Shown here in pieces: positions 1 to 7,169 of a stretch of DNA of 19,245 bases (positions are counted from its first letter, which is position 1; each line of letters begins with the position of its first letter). Below the pieces are notes generated by a model that had not been told where the DNA came from, ran no database searches, and worked only from the letters and a program-made list of their open reading frames with translations. The stretch spans positions 1-19,245 of the forward strand of contig JANXZT010000121.1 in assembly GCA_025355395.1 (NCBI GenBank). The letters are read 5' to 3'. Source of the stretch: Betaproteobacteria bacterium (GTDB taxonomy: Bacteria > Pseudomonadota > Gammaproteobacteria > Burkholderiales > Casimicrobiaceae). The position numbers and the translations under genes were made by a program.

Positions 1-559
1 ACGCGAGCGCTGCGAGCAACTTGACCCAGGCGGACGGATCCGGCATCGGCAGTTGCGACGGCAGCGTGGTAAGCCGCAGCCACCACAGCAGCGAGAGCAG
101 CGCGAAGCCCCCCGTGAGATTGGCCAGCGTCACCGCAGGCAGTAGTACCCCGGGGGTCGCCTCTGACAGCACCGAGCCGAGTGTCGCGAGTCCCAGCGCG
201 ACAAGCAGCCCGGCGACAGCGAGGGCAGTCGGCCGCTTGAGCCGCGGACGCTGCGCTGCGGCGACCAAGAGCAGCGCGAGCAGCACCGCGCCGACCGCGC
301 TCGCGGCAATACGGTGGGCGAGTCGCGCGGTGCGCTGTGCCGTGGTGACGGCATCGGCGGCATGTGTGGTCACCCGGCCGTAACACGCGGGCCAGTCCGC
401 GCACGACAGACCCGCTTGGGCAAGCCGCAGATACGCGCTCGAGACGATCACGACCAGCATCAGCGCCACGCCGGTCGTCGCCAGCATGCGCAACAGTCGT
501 TGCACCGATTCGCGCTCGGCGATCACGAAGTTACGCTGGCTGTCAGGCGCTGCGTCCAC
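1..559 (-). CDS. CtaA/COX15-like haem A synthase family protein (partial, C-terminus off window)
   Basis: Membrane protein of the COX15/CtaA family, whose members oxidise haem O to haem A for haem-copper oxidases. About 186 codons are visible. Translating the minus strand gives a first helix running into the segment YLRLAQAGLSCADWPACYG, which matches the family signature (RL-x-x-x-G-L-x-C-x-D-W-P-x-C-Y-G). Three more hydrophobic segments follow. The helix II haem motif reads RLAHR, so the His is kept but the family's usual Glu three residues earlier (E-x-x-H-R) is Arg. The helix IV segment reads LANLTGG, where a His is usual. No ATG fits the N-terminus. I chose the in-frame GTG at 559, which overlaps the stop of the upstream gene by 17 bases; GTG at 526 is possible and neither has a clear ribosome site. 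The family is secure, but catalytic activity as haem A synthase is doubtful. Confidence 0.75.
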   Translation of the reverse strand, partial: MDAAPDSQRNFVIAERESVQRLLRMLATTGVALMLVVIVSSAYLRLAQAGLSCADWPACYGRVTTHAADAVTTAQRTARLAHRIAASAVGAVLLALLLVAAAQRPRLKRPTALAVAGLLVALGLATLGSVLSEATPGVLLPAVTLANLTGGFALLSLLWWLRLTTLPSQLPMPDPSAWVKLLAALA

Positions 560-1976
560 GCCAGATCGCCTGCAGCACGATGAAAACGAACAGCACGCCA
601 CCAATGATCGCAATCAGGCCGCCGAGTCCCATCAGCCCCATGCCGGCGATCTCCTGTGTCGTACGCAGTACCTGCTCGCCACCCGCCACTTTGCGCTGCA
701 CGCCGTAGCCGCCCGACCACACCAGACCCGTCACATGAAGCAACTGGCCACCCCCATAGAGATACGGCTGGAGCGTCGCAAGCCGCACCGACGGCCGTGC
801 GTAGCCGAGCGCGGGCAGCAGCAGGTACGCGAGCCCCATCAGCGCGATGGTGACGCCGACGATGCAGCCATGGTAGTGCGCCGGGATCTTGACGTTGCTG
901 CCATTGATCAAAAAGCCGATGAGGCCGCCGGCACCGAACAGCACGATTGACGCGATCAGCGCCGCGCGCAGTGGTTTCGCGTCGGAGGTGACGGTCCTGC
1001 AACGGGCGCTCGCCCAAGCCACGGCGAGCGCAACCGGTGGAATCGCCAGCCCGCCACCGAACCGCATCAGCCAGGTGAGGAGCCGGTGATGCTCGACCGA
1101 GTCGACATCGTAGGCAAGATAAATCACGGGCGTGACGAATACGGACGCGAGTCCGATGCCGAAGAGCAGCGTTACCACTCGCGGTGAAAGCGGCACGCGG
1201 GCGCCGCTCGCGTCGGCGAGCCAGAGCCATGCGACGAGCATCAGCAGCGTCCAGGTGAACTGCAGCACGTGTCCGCCGCCCCAGAATAGAAGTTCGTAAT
1301 ACGCCTTGGGATCCAGCGCGGCCGGTACCGCCGCAAACGACCAGGCGAACGCCAGTAGCGCGACCGCGGTCGACACCAGCGATGCGTTCACACCGAAGCG
1401 CAACGCATCGCCGCCGTCGAGACGCGTGCCGACTCTGGCCGCGGTCGCCATCCCGCGCAGGACGAGCACCGCGACACCGCCGGCGAATGTGATCAGTCCG
1501 ATCAGGAACCACGGGTCGCGCAGCACCGGGATGTAGTTCGCCATCACGGGCCGGCCCTGCCCGAAGAACGGCGACAGTGCGATCGCCGCGGTGCCGACTG
1601 CGGCAAGCCCGAAGCCGAGCTTCCCGACGCCGATCGCGCGCGGGGTGCTGTTCAGCGTCCACACCATCCCGGCCATGGCGAGGAACCACACCAGCACTGA
1701 CAGATCGACGTGCGCCACCAGCGCGACATGGAAGAAGTCAGCGACCGGTAAAAGGTTCTGCATTCCGGGCGTGCGCGAGAATACCAGCAGGATCGACAGC
1801 ACGCCCGAGGCGATCAGCGCGACCATGCCGAGGCCCAGCCAGCGCGCGGCCAGCGCGCTGCGGGCGCCGCCAGGGATCTCGAGCGCATAACGCGGTTCGA
1901 CTGCGAGCGCTCTGCGCGCGGCGGACGCGATCACGACGCCGGGCATGACGACGCGCCACAACTGCGGGCTAGCCAT
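543..1976 (-). CDS. Divergent haem-copper oxidase/NO-reductase superfamily subunit I
   Basis: 477-residue polytopic membrane protein of the haem-copper oxidoreductase superfamily, reducing O2 or NO at a haem-CuB centre. All six ligand histidines can be placed: H89 (helix II, VAHVDLSV), H236 (helix VI, FWGGGHVLQF), H296/H297 (helix VII, VEHHRLL) and H367/H369 (helix X, AHYHG). In A- and B-family O2 reductases the residue four after the helix VI His is the cross-linked Tyr; here it is Phe (F240), and I see no GHPEVY motif. That is compatible with one of the NO-reductase-like families or an uncharacterised type. Start ATG at 1976 has a strong AAGGAGG site and overlaps the upstream stop by 8 bases, so it is co-translated with the cytochrome b-ferredoxin-MvhD protein. 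No CuA or cytochrome c subunit lies next to it, so its electron donor could be that fusion protein (inference). Confidence 0.8.
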   Translation of the reverse strand: MASPQLWRVVMPGVVIASAARRALAVEPRYALEIPGGARSALAARWLGLGMVALIASGVLSILLVFSRTPGMQNLLPVADFFHVALVAHVDLSVLVWFLAMAGMVWTLNSTPRAIGVGKLGFGLAAVGTAAIALSPFFGQGRPVMANYIPVLRDPWFLIGLITFAGGVAVLVLRGMATAARVGTRLDGGDALRFGVNASLVSTAVALLAFAWSFAAVPAALDPKAYYELLFWGGGHVLQFTWTLLMLVAWLWLADASGARVPLSPRVVTLLFGIGLASVFVTPVIYLAYDVDSVEHHRLLTWLMRFGGGLAIPPVALAVAWASARCRTVTSDAKPLRAALIASIVLFGAGGLIGFLINGSNVKIPAHYHGCIVGVTIALMGLAYLLLPALGYARPSVRLATLQPYLYGGGQLLHVTGLVWSGGYGVQRKVAGGEQVLRTTQEIAGMGLMGLGGLIAIIGGVLFVFIVLQAIWRGRSA

Positions 1977-3597
1977 GGGCCGCCTCCTTGCGTTTGGGTG
2001 AGCGAAGTCCGTTACGGGTCCAAGCTGGAAGGCCGCGCAGCGCAGCGCGGAAGAGGTCGATCTCGGTGCGAAGTGCCTTGCCATCGAAGGGGCCGCGCCA
2101 CGTGATGCGCACCCGCTCGGCCGGCACCGTGGCGCGCAGATGTGGTTCGCGCTCGGCCTGCATCCGCTCCTCGGTCCAGCGATTGCCCAGACGGTATGCG
2201 CAGTCGCCGTCCCGGCAGCCGGTGATGAGCACACCGTCGGCGCCCCTGCGCAATGCGTATTCGACAAACGACGGCGGCAGCATGCCGGTGCAGATTAGCG
2301 ACAGCGCGGCCGTGTCGGGCGCCCGCAGCGCATCCACGTTGGCGGCGCAATCACAGCCGAACGCGACGATCTTCGTCTCGCCGCGCAGCGCGACGATGGC
2401 GCGCTCGAGCGCTTGCCGCATCGCATGTACAGGTTGTTGCGGCATGTCGATTCCGGTGACCAGGTCGACGACGCCGCGAAACGGTGTCGACGATGGGCAT
2501 GCGCCGGCACAGATGCCGCACGCCGCGCAAAGATCGGGATCGACGACAGCTTGTCGTGGCAGTGGCTTGCCGTCGGTGCGCGGCCGCATCGTTACCGCCG
2601 CATACGGACAATCATCAAAGCACCGGCCGCAGCCGTTGCAGTTGGCGAGATCGACACGCGCGACTGGCGGCCGTGCGAGCGGCGGTAGCCACGGGAGCAA
2701 TGCGAGCAGGAGAGTCGCGCCGCCCGCAAGCGCCCACAGCGTGGCCGCCGATGAGCTGTAGAGGAGCGGATGGATCGCCAGATAGATCCAGTCGAGGTCG
2801 AGCACGACCGGCACCGCCACAAGATCGGCCGGAGCGTCGCTCAGCGCGGGCGTCGCCAGCCCCAGGACAATGAGCGCCGCCAGCAACCCGAGCGCGATGG
2901 CGCGTGGCGGATGGGTCCGCGGCCGGCTGATGCGCTGGATATGCACCCACATCCCCAGCAGCAACGTCAGCGGGATACCGATGTGCAAAAAGATCAGCAG
3001 CGAGAATAGACGGTCGCTGACGGAGCCGCCGGTGATGAAATTGCGCGCAAGCGGCTCGCCGAAGAACGGCAGCCAGTCCAGCCACTCGGTCGTGGCGATC
3101 AGGCTGAACTGGGCGAGTCGGTCCCACACCAGCCAGTAACCGCCGATGCCCGATGCGTACAGCAGCCACAACAACGGCACACCGGAGAGCCACGAGAACC
3201 AGCGAAAGCCGGCAATGTGGCCGTTGATCCATTCCCTCGCGAGGTGCAGCAGCACGACGACCACGAACGCGTCGGAAGCATAGCGGTGCAGGCTCCGCGC
3301 GAGGCCGGAAAGTGGCCAAGCATCATGCGTGATCCGCTCGACCGAGGCATACGCTCCCGCGACGCTGGTATCGAACGCCGCATACACATAGATGCCGGTT
3401 GCGGCGGCGATCCAGAACAGGAAGAACGACACCGCGCCGAGGTGTCGCCACGGGTTGGCGTGCGCACCGAACGCAAAGTCGAACGTGTGCTCGACGCGCT
3501 GCAGGGCGCGCTGCAAGGTGCGGCGCGCAGCGACGGTTGGACGGGTTGCGGGTCCCGGCGTCGTTGCACCGGCAGAAAGAGTATTCGTGATCGCCAT
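1969..3597 (-). CDS. Cytochrome b - 2x[4Fe-4S] ferredoxin - MvhD-domain fusion protein
   Basis: 542-residue fusion with three modules. Residues about 50-305 form a diheme cytochrome b membrane domain: ligands H104/H118 and H205/H219, each pair 14 apart as in bc1 cytochrome b, and a segment LDWIYLAIHPLLY placed where the PEWY loop would be. Residues 320-367 form a two-cluster ferredoxin (C320, C323, C326, C330; C357, C360, C363, C367). Residues about 408-500 resemble the MvhD/FlpD 'hydrogenase iron-sulfur subunit' family: AFGCDCAANVD, CTG, GADGVLITGCRDGDC, YRLGN, with C415, C417, C436, C461 and C466. In methanogens MvhD passes electrons between hydrogenase and heterodisulfide reductase. Here it is tethered to a membrane cytochrome b, which suggests exchange between a soluble low-potential donor and the quinone pool (inference). 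The N-terminal half is paralogous to the cytochrome b-FNR fusion two genes upstream. A candidate FNR/DNR box lies 43 bases upstream of the ATG. Confidence 0.85.
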   Translation of the reverse strand: MAITNTLSAGATTPGPATRPTVAARRTLQRALQRVEHTFDFAFGAHANPWRHLGAVSFFLFWIAAATGIYVYAAFDTSVAGAYASVERITHDAWPLSGLARSLHRYASDAFVVVVLLHLAREWINGHIAGFRWFSWLSGVPLLWLLYASGIGGYWLVWDRLAQFSLIATTEWLDWLPFFGEPLARNFITGGSVSDRLFSLLIFLHIGIPLTLLLGMWVHIQRISRPRTHPPRAIALGLLAALIVLGLATPALSDAPADLVAVPVVLDLDWIYLAIHPLLYSSSAATLWALAGGATLLLALLPWLPPLARPPVARVDLANCNGCGRCFDDCPYAAVTMRPRTDGKPLPRQAVVDPDLCAACGICAGACPSSTPFRGVVDLVTGIDMPQQPVHAMRQALERAIVALRGETKIVAFGCDCAANVDALRAPDTAALSLICTGMLPPSFVEYALRRGADGVLITGCRDGDCAYRLGNRWTEERMQAEREPHLRATVPAERVRITWRGPFDGKALRTEIDLFRAALRGLPAWTRNGLRSPKRKEAAHG

Positions 3598-3639
3598 GGC
3601 TCGATGCCGTCATGCTACAAGCCCGTGGCGGAAATGAGT

Positions 3640-3653
3640 TTGATCTGCGTTAA
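3640..3653 (-). promoter_or_regulatory. Candidate FNR/DNR box upstream of the cytochrome b-MvhD fusion
   Basis: On the minus strand this reads TTAAC-GCAG-ATCAA, one mismatch from the TTGAY-N4-RTCAA consensus of FNR/DNR-type regulators. Its centre is 49.5 bases before the ATG at 3597. A class II start site (-41.5) would fall at 3605, and the hexamer then at -12 to -7 (3612-3617) is TAGCAT, 4 of 6 to the sigma70 -10. The leader would be only about 8 bases, so this is a moderate candidate. Confidence 0.45.
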
Positions 3654-3677
3654 GGACCGGAAAAGGCGCAGTCGACC

Positions 3678-4181
3678 CTACGAGCGAAACACGAACCCGC
3701 CCTTCGCCGGATTGAAGTCGATCACCACCACGCGGCCGGCCGCCAGGTCGATGGTCGTCTCGCTCGTGTAGTTGAAGGCGCCGTCCGGCCCATCGGCGAG
3801 GCGGGCGCTGATGCGGTGCTGGCCCGCAGGGACCGGTACTCGGCGATAGACCGTAGACGTGCCATCCTTCGCCAGCCCCGAGGGTGGTGCGATGACGCGG
3901 AAGAGCGGCGCGCCATCGAGCGCCACCTCGACGGTCACTGGAGCGCGCTCGCGCGCACAGACCGTTTGCGCGCGCATGTTCGGCGCGAGCTTGGCAAGCT
4001 CCTCGGGCGAGCGCTCGTGGCAGGCTTCCTTGCGCGCTCCGGCGTGGCTGAACGACAGCTTGAGCAGCCCCTCGCCGGGCGGCAGGTGCGTGTAGTGCGG
4101 CGACGTCGAAAAGTATCCGATGAACGCGACGAAGGCGGCGTAGAGCGCCGCCTGTGCGGCGTAACGGAGGACCTTGCTCAT
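3678..4181 (-). CDS. Unknown membrane-anchored periplasmic protein
   Basis: I do not recognise this 167-residue protein. An uncleaved-looking N-terminal helix (about residues 8-24, AQAALYAAFVAFIGYF) is followed by a hydrophilic region. Residues 80-167 are rich in alternating hydrophobic stretches with turns (VYRRVPVPAGQHRISARL, ETTIDLAAGRVVVIDF), as in small beta-sandwich domains. Two cysteines (C54 in KEACHERS, C75 in QTVCARE), with H46, H55 and M69 nearby, could bind metal or form a disulfide; that is speculation. Start ATG at 4181 is preceded by an AAGGGGG stretch about eight bases away. It lies between the two cytochrome b fusions, so an accessory or assembly role for those complexes is the simplest inference. 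Confidence 0.7.
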   Translation of the reverse strand: MSKVLRYAAQAALYAAFVAFIGYFSTSPHYTHLPPGEGLLKLSFSHAGARKEACHERSPEELAKLAPNMRAQTVCARERAPVTVEVALDGAPLFRVIAPPSGLAKDGTSTVYRRVPVPAGQHRISARLADGPDGAFNYTSETTIDLAAGRVVVIDFNPAKGGFVFRS

Positions 4182-4188
4182 TGAGGGA

Positions 4189-4256
4189 CCCCCTTGGCGC
4201 TATGCGCCGTCCCCCCGAGGGGGAGCGAGCGCCTTGGGATCGGCCCGGCGGCGCTC
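4189..4256. repeat. GC-rich intergenic hairpin element
   Basis: The gap after the cytochrome b-FNR gene is packed with inverted repeats: GGCGC-TAT-GCGCC (4196-4208), a C5/G5 stem (4212-4216 with 4219-4223) that could also pair with C5 at 4189-4193, and GAGCGCC/GGCGCTC (4227-4233 with 4250-4256), which overlaps the stop codon of the upstream gene. No T-run follows, so it is not a classical rho-independent terminator. It resembles the C-run/G-run intergenic elements I associate with Burkholderiales genomes (from memory, not searched). It may also act as a transcript-stabilising 3' structure. Confidence 0.5.
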
Positions 4257-6198
4257 ATGCCCTGCCTCCCAGCTTCACCATGTCGGCGGACGCCGACGAG
4301 CGCTCGAGATGCGGCACCAGCTTGAACGCATCGGAGAAGCAGTCGTCCTGGGATAAGCCATGCGCGGCGAACGCGGGGTGCGCGGCCTCGACCATCTTGA
4401 CCGAGCCGCAGGCGTAAAGCTGATAGCTCGACAGATCGGGATAGTCCTGCAGGATCGCTTCGTGCACGAGGCCGGTGCGGCCGCTCCAGCGGTCTTCAGG
4501 CCGCGGGTCGGAGAGTACGGGCACAAAGGTAAAGTTCGGATGCTCGGTCGCCCATTGCCGCGGCAAGTCGGGCAGGTACAGGTCCTTTTTCGAGCGCACG
4601 CCCCAATAGAGGACGATTCTGCGCTTCACGCCCATGTGGAAAGCGTGCTCCAGCATGCTCTTGACCGGCGCGAACCCCGTCGCGCCGGCGACGAATATGA
4701 TCGGCTTGTCGCCGTCCTCGCGGAGAAAGAACGAACCCAGCGGGCCTTCGAATTCGACGATATCGCCAACCTTCATCACATTGAAGACGTGCGTGGTGAA
4801 CTTGCCGTCCGGTATCAAGCGGATTTGCAGCTCGATTGCGGTACTTTCGTGGGGGGCGGTCGCGAAAGAGAAGCTCCGTTTCTGGCCATCGTCCAGCAGT
4901 ATGTTGATGTACTGACCGGCGTAGAACCTGAGCTGATCCTCGTCGATGAGTTCCAAGCGCACTTGCATCACGTCATCGGCCAGCCTCGCCATCGACTCGA
5001 CCCGTGCGCGATGGTGCCGGACCTGGAGCCCGCCTAACGGACCCACCGGAACGTATTCCAGTTCCAGGTCGGACAGTGGCACCGCGCAGCAGGCCAGTGC
5101 CTTACCCGCCGCTTTTTCCTCTGCGGTCAGCGCTTCGTCCTGGTGAATGCCGTAGTCGACGCTGCCGTAGGTGATCGTGCATTTGCAGACGCCGCAGCCG
5201 CCGTTGCGGCAGTCGAAGGGGAACACAATGCCCTCGCGCAGCGCTGCTTCAAGCACCGTTTCGCCCTCGCGTCCCGCAACAATGCGGTTGTCGGGGTGGA
5301 TGATGAGGTGGAACTCGTCCTTGCGCCGGCGGAATTTGGGCGGCAGCCACGGCAGCAGCACCAACAGCAAGGTTGCGCCGCCCACCAGCAGCCACACTTC
5401 GCGCACTGACCACTTGTAGAACAGCGGGAAGATCGGCAGGTAGAACCAGTCGAGCTCGATTGTCGAAGCTACCGTGGACAAGTTGGCCGCTCCCTGGCTC
5501 AGCGCCGGCTTCACGAGCGACAAGACGACGAGCGACGCGCCGAGCCAGACCATGATCGGTCGCGGCGGAATGGTCTTCGCGCCGGGTACGCGCTGGGTGT
5601 GGATCCACAGGAGCGCCAGCACGCCCAGTGGGAAGCCGATATGAAGGAACGAGAGCAGCGAAAATAGCCGGTCGTTGACCGCGCCCTCGAAGATGAAATT
5701 GCGAATAAGCGTGCCGTTGAAGATCGGCAGCCAGTCAAGCCATTCGGCGGTGCCGACGGTCACGAACTGGGCGAGGCGATCCCACGGCAGCATGTAGCCA
5801 TTGATGCCGGAGACATAGACCAGCCACAGCACCACGATGCCCGAGACCCAGGAAAACCAGCGGAAGCTGCGGTAATGATCGAACACGAAATGCCGGGTCA
5901 GGTGCAGCAGCATTCCCAGCACCATGCCGTCGGAGCCATACCGGTGGAGGCTCCGCATCACTCCGCCAAAGTACCATTGCTCGTGCGTCAAATACTCAAC
6001 CGATGCGTTCGCTTCCTCAACGCCGGTCTCGAAAAAAATGTACAGGTACAGGCCGCTGCCCAGCACGATCCAGAACAGGAAATAGGTGATCGCGCCGAGG
6101 TAGTACAGCGGATTGTTGTCCTCGCCGAAGGCGTGGTTGAACACCCGCTCGACCTTGAGGAACAACCACTGGCCGGCGCGCTGGATGAGTTTCAGCAT
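4255..6198 (-). CDS. Cytochrome b - [2Fe-2S] ferredoxin - FNR flavoprotein fusion
   Basis: 647-residue fusion. Residues about 28-290 form a diheme cytochrome b with H85/H99 and H186/H200 (both pairs 14 apart) and an ELDWFYLPIFPLFY segment resembling the PEWYFLP loop. Residues about 295-385 form a plant-type [2Fe-2S] ferredoxin (CRNGGCGVC: C330, C335, C338, plus C370 or C371). Residues about 395-630 form a ferredoxin-NADP reductase-type module with RSFS (441-444) for FAD, GATGFAP (505-511) for the nicotinamide nucleotide, and YACGS near 597, as in phenol hydroxylase reductase-like proteins. The layout predicts electron flow NAD(P)H-FAD-2Fe2S-haem b-quinone, or the reverse. I chose ATG at 6198 because the cytochrome b homology starts there and a GAGG precedes it; an ATG at 6267 would add a basic 23-residue extension. 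It is a paralogue, through its membrane half, of the cytochrome b-MvhD protein. Confidence 0.85.
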   Translation of the reverse strand: MLKLIQRAGQWLFLKVERVFNHAFGEDNNPLYYLGAITYFLFWIVLGSGLYLYIFFETGVEEANASVEYLTHEQWYFGGVMRSLHRYGSDGMVLGMLLHLTRHFVFDHYRSFRWFSWVSGIVVLWLVYVSGINGYMLPWDRLAQFVTVGTAEWLDWLPIFNGTLIRNFIFEGAVNDRLFSLLSFLHIGFPLGVLALLWIHTQRVPGAKTIPPRPIMVWLGASLVVLSLVKPALSQGAANLSTVASTIELDWFYLPIFPLFYKWSVREVWLLVGGATLLLVLLPWLPPKFRRRKDEFHLIIHPDNRIVAGREGETVLEAALREGIVFPFDCRNGGCGVCKCTITYGSVDYGIHQDEALTAEEKAAGKALACCAVPLSDLELEYVPVGPLGGLQVRHHRARVESMARLADDVMQVRLELIDEDQLRFYAGQYINILLDDGQKRSFSFATAPHESTAIELQIRLIPDGKFTTHVFNVMKVGDIVEFEGPLGSFFLREDGDKPIIFVAGATGFAPVKSMLEHAFHMGVKRRIVLYWGVRSKKDLYLPDLPRQWATEHPNFTFVPVLSDPRPEDRWSGRTGLVHEAILQDYPDLSSYQLYACGSVKMVEAAHPAFAAHGLSQDDCFSDAFKLVPHLERSSASADMVKLGGRA

Positions 6199-6340
6199 CC
6201 CGGCCTCGGGAAATACGAGGGAGCGCAGCGTACGAGAAGAAGGAAAAAGCGCGCGGCGGACGGCCAAGGCAATGCACCGCCGCCGGACGGAGAAAGGATG
6301 TCCACGCCTGCGATGTTAGCTGCGCGGCGGCAATCGCGAC

Positions 6341-6354
6341 ATGACGTGCATCAA
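6341..6354 (-). promoter_or_regulatory. Candidate FNR/DNR box upstream of the cytochrome b-FNR fusion
   Basis: On the minus strand it reads TTGAT-GCAC-GTCAT, one mismatch from TTGAT-N4-GTCAA. It overlaps the stop codon of the SCO gene. With class II spacing the start site would be 6306, and the -12 to -7 hexamer (6313-6318) is TAACAT, 4 of 6 to consensus. This would give the fusion gene its own promoter inside the larger operon. Confidence 0.4.
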
Positions 6355-7169
6355 GCTACGCGGCGCGGCGACGACGCGCGCCGCTGCCGGCGCCATTCGC
6401 TGGAAACGTAGTATGCGATCGCGCCGAGAACGGACAATCCCGCGAAGATTTCGATGAACAGGCCGTAATTCAACCGATACTTGCCCGTCAGGGGGTCGTA
6501 GACGGTGCACAGTATGCGCACGCGCTCCACCAGGTCGGTAAGATTTTGCGCAGGCGCCTGCCTGCCGGTGACGAGCTCCCTCAGCGGACCGACGAGCATG
6601 GGCAGCTCGAAGGTCTCGCCGTAGATCTGGCGGAAAACACGGCCGTTGGCGTCGACGATGGTCGCCTGCGCAAGGTGGTCGAAGCCGCCCGCGCTCGCCG
6701 CATGGATGAAGCCCAAGTCACGCGTCAAGCCTTCGACGCTGCCTGCATCGGGCGACAGAAAATTCCAATGCGGCAGGCCAATCCCCTGCTGCTTCGCGAA
6801 GCCCTTCATCGCCGCGGGGTTATCGAACGGAAGATTGAAGCCGATCGTCACCACGCTGAAGGCGTCGCGCCCAAGCGCGCCTTGCGCCTCCTGCACTGCC
6901 TTGCCGAGGAATTTGGTCGTCGTCGGACAGACCTGGCTGCAGCCGGTGTAGACGAAGCTCACCAGCAGCGGCTTGCCGCGGTAATCCGACAATCGCACGC
7001 GGCTGCCGTCACGGTCAGTGAAGGTGTAAGCGCCGACCTCGTGACCCACCGCAGCCTGGCTCTCCCGCAACGCGCGGTCGAGATCGAGTGCTGCTGCCGG
7101 CGCGATTGTCGAGACGACGGCGGCCAGTATCAGCAGCCTGCGTGCGATGTCAATGCAAAAGCGTGGCAT
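6351..7169 (-). CDS. SCO1/SenC family copper chaperone
   Basis: 272-residue SCO/SenC protein, which delivers copper to CuA of subunit II or acts as thiol reductant in CuA maturation in the periplasm. It has an N-terminal hydrophobic signal or anchor (about 10-28), a thioredoxin-like fold with the copper motif CSQVCP (C77, C81) and the third ligand H165 in GFDHLAQ. A C-terminal extension carries the LCTVYDPLTGKYRLNYG segment followed by a transmembrane helix (about 235-255). The start at 7169 overlaps the end of cyoE by 20 bases. It fits the CuA site of the nearby subunit II. Nitrosomonas-type norSY-senC clusters have a similar partner (recalled knowledge). Confidence 0.88.
   Translation of the reverse strand: MPRFCIDIARRLLILAAVVSTIAPAAALDLDRALRESQAAVGHEVGAYTFTDRDGSRVRLSDYRGKPLLVSFVYTGCSQVCPTTTKFLGKAVQEAQGALGRDAFSVVTIGFNLPFDNPAAMKGFAKQQGIGLPHWNFLSPDAGSVEGLTRDLGFIHAASAGGFDHLAQATIVDANGRVFRQIYGETFELPMLVGPLRELVTGRQAPAQNLTDLVERVRILCTVYDPLTGKYRLNYGLFIEIFAGLSVLGAIAYYVSSEWRRQRRASSPRRVA

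Noticed and set aside
900..915. TTGATCAAAA stretch resembling half of an FNR site.
   Set aside because: It lies inside the coding region of the haem-copper subunit I with the wrong spacing and no second half-site at N4.
523..1689. Long open minus-strand frame (388 codons).
   Set aside because: Arg/Ala-rich product in a second frame across the haem-copper subunit I gene, whose own frame has clear helices and ligand histidines; a GC-rich shadow frame.
1977..2267. 97-residue N-terminal extension of the haem-copper subunit I frame.
   Set aside because: It lies inside the upstream cytochrome b-MvhD gene, is not hydrophobic or family-like, and the internal ATG at 1976 has a strong AAGGAGG site.
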